From Bidens hawaiensis (Eukaryota; Streptophyta; Magnoliopsida; Asterales; Asteraceae): a DNA stretch of 64,000 nucleotides. The stretch is from contig JAIQDT010000832.1 in NCBI GenBank assembly GCA_021521415.1, forward strand, positions 310,001 to 374,000. Reading direction: 5' to 3'. The translations under genes were made by a program, and so were the position numbers. The notes below the pieces were generated by a model. The model made no database searches. It saw only the letters and a program-made list of their open reading frames with translations, and was not told the origin of the DNA. Positions 57,144 to 64,000 of the stretch are shown one piece after another; within the stretch, counting starts at the first letter, position 1; every line of letters starts with the position of its first letter.

Positions 57144-59258
57144 ATTCTTTTTTCGTCCCGGAAAAATTTTGATGCAGTTGGATCAGAATCAGAAAATTAA
57201 AATCTAACAAACAAATAGGTTAATTTTTAAAGCTCAGAAAAAACGCAAAAACCGCGATCACCGATATTGTTGTCCACCTAAACCCATGCCTTAATCTTTA
57301 CCGGGACAAATATGATCCGACAATTTTTTACTCAGTGGTTTACATAATTAAGATCCGCTTATTTTCAGCTTTTACCGGACCAGACCACCCCAACTTGACT
57401 TAAACCTCAAAATTAGCAGATTTAAAACTTTTGTTGCTCTATTTTTTCATGAATAGCTAAGACGATCAAGGGTATTGTTTATCCACCTAAGCTTAAGCAT
57501 CAAAGTATACCAAGCAGCCATTAGATAGGATTAAGGTTCAATTAATTTATAGCTAATGTTCCCCACAACATGACTTACCCCCGTTATCAAGCAACACCCC
57601 GAACCCTTCACCATAGGTGAGTATGCAAAATTCATCTGTAGAGCTTACATGTAGCGTGTCCCTTGTGGTCCGTTTCTTAATGGTAATGAGATGCGAGCAA
57701 GGGGACCCCACATGGCTAACAGCGTGGATGATCAAGTCTGTAGTGAATTTTGTACTTTTGTACTCTTGTGATCATGTTTATAGACTTATAAGGGTTTGCT
57801 CTATTTGGCTTAATTTTAAATATTCACAATCCCATTTGGAATTGTGAATACCCAGATGAATAGTCGGCATACAGACCCATGGTCTCCGGACCCAAAGCAT
57901 CCCATCAATACAGGATTTAAGATTATAAAACCTTACGCCGATGAGGTGTAAATCACTAAACTAGCAGTTTTAAGTTTACATCACAGGCTACACGGCATAC
58001 TCTAACGTTAAACCTACCCAAGCATCATATAATAATGTATTCAGATTTTTTAAAATTTATTATATTTTCACTTTTTCATACCAAAATTTGAGGCTTGAGT
58101 ATGGTTGACCTTTCATTACTTATCTTCCACGGACAAAACGCTTTACCCACAAGAGATTTTCGTTTTAACCATTTTATCAAATTGCACTTTCATTTTCAAG
58201 GCTGAGCCTACCGACACATCCCAAGTTAAGTGCGCTTTCTATTATTTATCTCATATTATTAGTAGTTTGAAAAACCAATTTCCCGATAAAATCATCATCT
58301 CCCACTTTAACGCAAAAAACTATATTCAAGAGACATTTTTAAAACATTTTTCAATTTTTTTTATAAGTTATCTCAAATATCCTTTTTTTTATTTTATAAG
58401 TTAAATTTAAACTACGACTCAAATATCCTATCCCCACACTTAAATTTTGCATTATCCTCAATGCAAGGATAAGGACGACTTAAAATAAAAATAAAATAAA
58501 ATAAAGTCGAACTACAAAAAACTAAAGACTTAAAAAAATAAAAACTAAAGCAAAATAAAAAGTTAACAAGCTAGATAATGGAAAAGACTTAGTTGGTAAT
58601 TTGCGCATGAAACATGATGCCAAAGTCTTCTTCCATGAATGTCTTCCAACTACGAACGTGATCAGCAAATAGTAACTCCTTCTCTCACACACGAACGTAT
58701 GCGGCAAAACAAAACAAACATATCTATAAATGTATCTTATCATAATGATAGATATTAAGCATTCAAAATATTTTCACCAACCGACAAATATATAAAATAA
58801 TCATGAAAAATCAGGAGCAAATAATAAATATAAAGTATACGGCTCCACTGCTACATCATCCCCAAACTTGTCTTTTTCATTATATTCTTCCTTGGGATCG
58901 TTTCTCTAGCTCACTCAATCTTCAAACTAGCAAAACTTAAAAACGCAAAAAAAGAAAAAAAACAAAGACGAACTACAAAAACTACGTTAGTGACTCGATT
59001 AAATATACAAACTCCGCGAAACCTCCCCACACTTGAACTTAATTAGGAGGTTTCTTCTTTATCTGGACCCTATCTAACCCGTTTAGTTCCACCCGAAATT
59101 ATCAAACATTAATACATCAATGATGGAACCGCAAAATATTAAATTAGAATTAAAAGTTAGTAACGGGTCAGACCACCTATATTTAAACTTATCTGGCAAG
59201 AGCCGAATGCGTTGTAAGTATCGAGAAGACTGGTCGTGTTTGACATGCAAAGGTTTTT
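57144..59258 (-). other. Long 3' non-coding region of element E
   Basis: About 2.1 kb without a supported gene. PPT-like AAGTGTGGGGA words recur at 58429-58441 and about 59025-59041. Their surroundings (ATTGAGGATAATGC before the motif at 58429) resemble the end-of-pol signal of autonomous Athila elements, so a pol region may have been deleted just upstream. Confidence 0.6.
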
Positions 59259-60563
59259 TCATTCATGTAGACCATCTTCTAAAGTATACGCAACTTCAGG
59301 TAACCTATCATCCTCGGCCTTATCCCGTGGTTTTAATTCCCGAGAAGCATTCAAAACACAATCCACGGGTCGGCAATAGTGTTCTTCCTCTAACACCGCA
59401 TCCTCATCTACACTGTCCTCTACAAGTAGGGCCTCGAAAAACGCAACATCCGCATTAACGTCCAATGTACCCCCCTCGTCATACTCTGACAATCCATCCA
59501 ACTCCAGATCAAGGAATTCATCTTCCTCACTCAATTCATTCAAAACCTTAACCTTATCCTCAATACCAAACATTAGCTCGAATGACTCTCCCAATTCTAT
59601 CTCTTCCTCAAACACAGGTTTCACCATAACTGATCTCAGATATGCAGCCCACTTCTCCTCGTCACAATCATCATCGGAGTCACTACAAAACTCAGTACAA
59701 TTAGCAACATATACCTGTGAAACCTGAGGTGGGATTTCATCAGCCACTCGTGTCTCCGTATCCGGGATGAGCTCCTCTTCTTCATCTACATATTCCATGA
59801 CTGGCTCTTTACCTTCTTCTGGAAACGTCGGGAACAACTCGCCTAACCGATTCATGTATCCCAAATAGTTTCCTTCCGCATCATACTTATAACCAGGTGT
59901 CGGTTGCTCCTCCAGCTGCACACTCTCCTCTTCGTTTATCTCATCATCAGAGTCACTCCAAAAATCAATAATAGCATGTGAAACCGGAGGTGGTACTTCA
60001 ACATCCATTTTTGTCTCCGTTACTTGAATGATCTCCTCATCTGAGTGCTCAAAATATTCCAAGGATCTCAACCTCTCCATTTCATCTTCTTCATCCAGTC
60101 TCCTAGAAATTTCTTCTACTTGACGTTGGAGATCTGTAATAATATCCTGGTGATTTTAGAAGATGGTATCATGCTCAGCGAGCATCTTTTGGGTATCTGT
60201 AGCCATGTATTGGACCAACATCTTTTCTATCCTACCCATAGCAGCTACATCCTCATCATAAAGGCTTTTAGAAAATTGATCATAACACTGCTCCTGGTTT
60301 TGCTGAGGTTGCTGATACGAATTATCAAAATAATACGGAAAAGGTCCCTGTGAAAAATTTTGTACCGGCTGCACAGAAGGGTTAGTACGATTATATGGAC
60401 ATGCACGAGTCATATGACAACCATCGCATCTATAACAAATAAAGCAAGAACCCTTGTATGGACAATCATAGTGTAAATGAGGATCACCATATGTATCACA
60501 ATTAATGTTACTATTATATAGACATTTAATGGTAAAGTGAGGTTCATTACAAATTTCACACAT
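59259..60563 (-). pseudogene. Zinc-knuckle/acidic protein of element E, one in-frame stop
   Basis: ATG at 60563 and 434 codons to 59259 in one frame, with one TAA at about 60158-60156. The N-terminus has CEICNEPHFTIKC and CYRCDGCHMTRAC (both C-x2-C-x3-H-x4-C, the spacing of the Gag knuckle in F) with a degenerate third between them. A Gln/Asn/Tyr-rich stretch, a helical segment (DLQRQVEEISRRLDEEDEME) and a strongly acidic half follow. The acidic half has an internal duplication (VEVPPPVSHAIIDFWSDSDDE and DEIPPQVSQ...FCSDSDDD). It begins about 200 bases after the PBS, where gag normally starts, so I infer a Gag C-terminal derivative without capsid. Function unknown. Confidence 0.65.
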
Positions 60564-60741
60564 AATTACAGGTTTCTAAACAAGCAAAACACACGAACAA
60601 TTAGACACCTACGACTCATAATAAAAAAAATAAACACGTAAAAAGCTAATTAACTAAAACCCTAAAAACTCAAAAGCAAAAACACAATAGCACGTATATA
60701 GCAAGTAAGTCCAATCAAAACTAATAACGCAATCACCAAGA

Positions 60742-60764
60742 GTCCCCGGCAACGGCGCCAAAAA
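60742..60764 (-). other. PBS of element E, tRNA-Asp type
   Basis: Minus strand TTTTTGGCGCCGTTGCCGGG, the classical Athila/Tat PBS, two bases from the LTR. Confidence 0.9.
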
Positions 60765-60766
60765 CT

Positions 60767-62323
60767 TGATGTACTAAAAGTAGTCAAATAATTATTAACT
60801 AAAAATAAGCAAATCTAGACACTAAGTAATAATTCTAGACTCTTAAACTACTAACCGGCAAGTGTACCAGTCGACTCTAGTACAGCTAAGTAAGTCCGGA
60901 CATCGAACCCACGAGACTCTATAAATTACGTATACTAGCTAATTAGACTCAACTACAAGACGTGACTATTTAATAATAATGTTTGAAGGGTGGTTTTAAA
61001 CTAATTATTAATCAACTAAACCTAACCCTAATTAAATAAAATATAATAAACTATTAAAACACTTAGATTAACTCAGATGATGAAAATAACTACCTAGGCT
61101 AGTATCCCCAATGTCAGACAATCAATCAAATGGGAAACTTAAGTTATGGAACTGGGATCGTAAAATAGACCATTGACAGAAAACCCGAACATGACCCTTG
61201 ACCTTCAAGAAGACACCTATGGATTTCTAACAAGTTTTAAGACTCACCAGTTTTATAAATTAAACTTCCTTATGGTTATTTAATAATTTATGTCTAAGTA
61301 TCTTTATGACGAAATCCTACCTTACAGCGCGGAAATCAAAGATAGTTAAGAAGACTCAATTGACTTAATAGACTAAGCTGACAATCAATCCTAGACGGAC
61401 TCCTTACGAAGAACTAAATCTAGAAATCTTGACCAACAAAGATCTATCAATAACCTATCACCTTACAGCTTCTATGATTTTAATGCATATCAATCATAAA
61501 CTAGTCAAGAACACACAGTAAATGACCTAACAAAACCCTATCCTATGAAACAATCACCAAGGGTAATGTGAAACAATAAATCCAAGTAAATAAAACCAAG
61601 CAATCATACGCATCAATTAATTCAAACTTAACACTTTACTTAGAACATAAAATCCATAACGAAAAGAAATCCCAATCAAAATCAAACCGAACAAAGGTTC
61701 ATCACGACCTAGGTAGTTTATGAAGTTTAGCCTAGCATCATATAGTCTAAATCAAACAAAGCAAATAAAACTGAAAACATGGTGAAATAATGAGAAACGA
61801 AAGATTAAAGGCGATAAAACCCGTAGTCTTCGATCTTGAACGTAAAGCTCTTCACCGGCTGTTCTCGTGCCTTCAAAATCACCAACAAACTAGTAAAATA
61901 GCTCCAAGAACTCTCCAAAATCGTCTGGTGGCTTCAGGTTATGTCAGATTTAAGTTAAAGGTGTTTAAATAGCGAAAACAAGGCCCGACAATAACCAAAA
62001 ACGAATAAAAAACCCATCAGTAGTGCCTAGACGCCGCGCTAAGGGCTTTTTGCCTTTCCCCTAGGCACGGCACGGCGTGCTTCTCTAAGGGGGCCGGGCC
62101 CGGTCTGATCGGTTCTCTGTTCTGGTTCTTCCTGACGCGTTCCGGATCTCCGTTTCGGCTCTTTTTAGCTCGTTTTTCGCCCCTTTTTAATCACGATCAA
62201 ATCCCGGAACCTACGACACACAAAAACGTTAGTAGTATACAAATCTTGACTAAAAACGAACAAAAGCAATTAAAATATTAAATAAAATAAACAAGGGAAA
62301 CTTATATATTTAGCATTATATCA
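60767..62323 (-). repeat. 5' LTR of element E
   Basis: 1557 bp, ends TGATGTACT on the plus side at the PBS and ATTATATCA at 62323. It is followed on the right by PPT-like AATATCCCCACACTT, so it is also the 3' LTR of a second copy. Confidence 0.8.
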
Positions 62324-63361
62324 AATATCCCCACACTTATTCTTTTTTCGTCCCTGAAAAAGTTTGATGCAGTTGGATCAGAATCGGAAAATTAAAGTCA
62401 AACAAACAAATAGGTTAATCTTTAAAGCTCAGAAAAAACGTAAAAACCGCGATCACCGATATTGTTGTCCACCTAAACCCTTGCCTTAATCTTTACCGGG
62501 ACAAATATGATCCAACAATTTTTTACTTAGTGGTTTACACAATTAAGACCCGCTTATTTTCAGCTTTTACCGGACCAGACCACCCCAACTTGACTTAAAC
62601 CTCAAAATTAGCAGATTTAAAACTTTTGTTGCTCTATTTTTTCATTCATAGCTAAGACGATCAAGGGTATTGTTTATCCACCTAAGCTTAAGCATCAAAG
62701 TCTACCAAGCAGCCATTAGATACGATTAAGGTTCAATTAATTTATAGCTAGTGTTCCCCACAACATGACATACCCCCGTTATCAAGCAACACCCCGAACC
62801 CTTCACCATAGGTGAGTATGCAAAATTCATCTGTAGGGCTTACATGTAGCGTGTCTCTTGTGGTCCGTTTCTTAATGGTAATGAGACGCGAGCAATGGGA
62901 CCCCACATGGCTAATAGCATGGATGATCAAGTCTGTAGTGAATTTTGTACTTTTGTACTCTTGTGATCATGTTTATAAACTTATAAGGGTTTGCTCTTTT
63001 TGGCTTAATTTTAAATATTCACAACCCCATTTGGAATTGTGAATACCCAGATGAATAGTCGGCATAAAGACCCATGGTCTCCGGACCCAAAGCATCCCAT
63101 CAATACAGGATTTAAGGTTATAAAACCATACACCGATGAGGTGTAAAACACTAAACTAGCAGTTTTAAGTTTACATCACAGGCTACACGGCATACTCTAA
63201 CGTTAAACCTACCCAAACATCATATAATAACGTATTCAGATTTTTTAAAATTTATGATATTTTCACTTTTTCATACCAAAATTTGAGGCTTTAGTATGGT
63301 TGACCTTTCATTACTTATCTTCCACGGACAAAACGCTTTACCCACAAGAGATTTCCGTTTT
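62324..63361 (-). mobile_element. 3' internal tail of a second E-family copy
   Basis: Matches 57129-58167 closely along its length, then stops abruptly after CGTTTTA. Confidence 0.8.
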
Positions 63362-63775
63362 ATTTTTTTATTTATAAAAACATAAAAATACAAAAAAATT
63401 AAATATTTAATAAAAAATTCCAAAAACACAAAAATATGTTTATTTCTTATGTTTCTGTTTTCTGTTTTGTACGCCGCTACATGCGAGCTAGTTTGTTTTA
63501 TTGCAGGTATTATTATGCGCATGGTAGCTCTGATGGCGTTTTGGAACTGGTTCACCCGAGGTTGCGGCCACGAATGAGATGCTATATGGTCGTTCGATTG
63601 ATACGCAGCTAATGAAGAATCTACTTATAAACCAGGGGAGTAACCCGTTCTCTATTTTACTTTTTGCTATTCTATGTTTTATTTTTGTGCTTTAAGTTTA
63701 TTTTTATTTTTATTCTATTTTATTTCTTTTCCTTTTTCTCATTGAGGACGATTTCGTTCTAAGTGTGGGGATGAG
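63362..63775 (+). mobile_element. End-of-pol region of an Athila-like element, plus strand
   Basis: Contains the ATATGGTCGTTCGATTGATA block and ends with ATTGAGGACGATTTCGTTCT then AAGTGTGGGGATGAG (63761-63775), the usual sequence after Athila pol. No intact reading frame. Confidence 0.6.
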
Positions 63776-64000
63776 AATTTATTTTACTTAGTTGTCGAAA
63801 AAAAAAGTTTTAAAGAAAAATGTCTCTTGATTTAGGTTTTTTTGTTTTTTTTTGTTTTTTTTTGCGTTAAAATGGGAGATGATGATATTTATTGGAAATC
63901 GGTTTTTCAAACTACTAATAATATGAGATAAATAAAAGAAAACGCACTTAACTTGGGATGTGTCGGTAGGCTCAGCCTTGAAAATGAAAGGGCAAATTTG
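63776..64000 (+). mobile_element. 3' non-coding region of a plus-strand E-family element, continues past the window
   Basis: 63811-64000 is the reverse complement of about 58187-58350, so this copy is inverted relative to E. Confidence 0.75.

Larger units (their letters stand above)
55507..62323 (-). mobile_element. Non-autonomous Athila-derived element E
   Basis: LTRs 55507-57128 and 60767-62323, tRNA-Asp PBS (60742-60764) and PPT (57129-57143) on the minus strand. The only sizeable reading frame is a zinc-knuckle/acidic ORF; no capsid, protease, RT, RNase H or integrase is present. Left flank is GTGAT in F. The right side continues into 3' internal sequence of the same family, so no TSD can be read there. 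Confidence 0.8.

Noticed and set aside
57553..57735. Short open frames shared by both E copies (57553-57735 and 62748-62930; 57617-57847 and 62812-63042)
   Set aside because: They are shared only because the non-coding tail is duplicated. They have no domain, and overlapping frames on both strands are open equally.
55507..58428. An LTR of about 2.9 kb for E, ending at the PPT-like motif near 58429
   Set aside because: Both copies have an earlier PPT next to TGATATAATG (57128/57129), giving proper inverted LTR ends and a 1.6 kb LTR. The further shared sequence is the 3' internal region of two copies.

Overview
The window is plant nuclear DNA made almost entirely of nested LTR retrotransposons. 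Every recognisable pol lineage is a land-plant one: a Tekay-like chromovirus, SIRE/Maximus-like and Ale-like Ty1/copia, and Athila-like Ty3/gypsy. The DNA is AT-rich, with MITEs and a Helitron terminus. A eudicot is likely and Asteraceae is a guess. No intact host gene, tRNA, rRNA or CRISPR array was seen.

Layout. 1-7963: a degenerate Tekay-like element on the minus strand, with its left LTR cut by the window edge. 7964-10804: AT-rich DNA with a Helitron 3' terminus, a partial MITE and the edge of a broken coding exon. 10805-43492: one solo gypsy LTR (TSD TGATA) expanded to over 32 kb by later insertions: a SIRE-like element A (12268-29408, TSD AAAGT) that itself holds an Ale-like copia B (19678-24186, TSD CTTTT), a Harbinger-type MITE (29551-29856, TSD TAA), and a young SIRE-like element C on the minus strand (30522-42942, TSD CTTAT, LTRs differing at 3 of 452 positions). 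43638-45994: a second solo LTR, related to the Tekay-like element at the start of the window. 46120-48070: LTR and Athila remnants. 48071-55506: an Athila-like element F on the plus strand, whose LTR carries a tandem duplication and a hAT-type MITE. It is broken inside integrase by E. 55507-62323: E, a pol-less Athila-derived element on the minus strand encoding a zinc-knuckle/acidic protein. 62324-64000: further copies of the E family, one of them inverted.

The most interesting signal is shared by the two SIRE-like elements. Both have a third ORF of about 840-950 codons downstream of pol, with matching N- and C-terminal domains and no obvious signal peptide or membrane anchor. Both have a matching non-coding stretch of about 1.1 kb between pol and ORF3. 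Both also carry an array of a short element-specific motif (GCGAAGTT-type in C, GTTCTCGG-type in A) in the gag leader, again in the ORF3 leader, and as palindromes in the LTR. In A the ORF3 leader holds a near-perfect hairpin with arms of 57-58 bp. This suggests a cis-acting RNA or DNA system linking gag and ORF3 expression or packaging.

Coordinates of LTR ends, TSDs, PBS and PPT were read from the sequence. Lineage names rest on motif recognition, without a database search.
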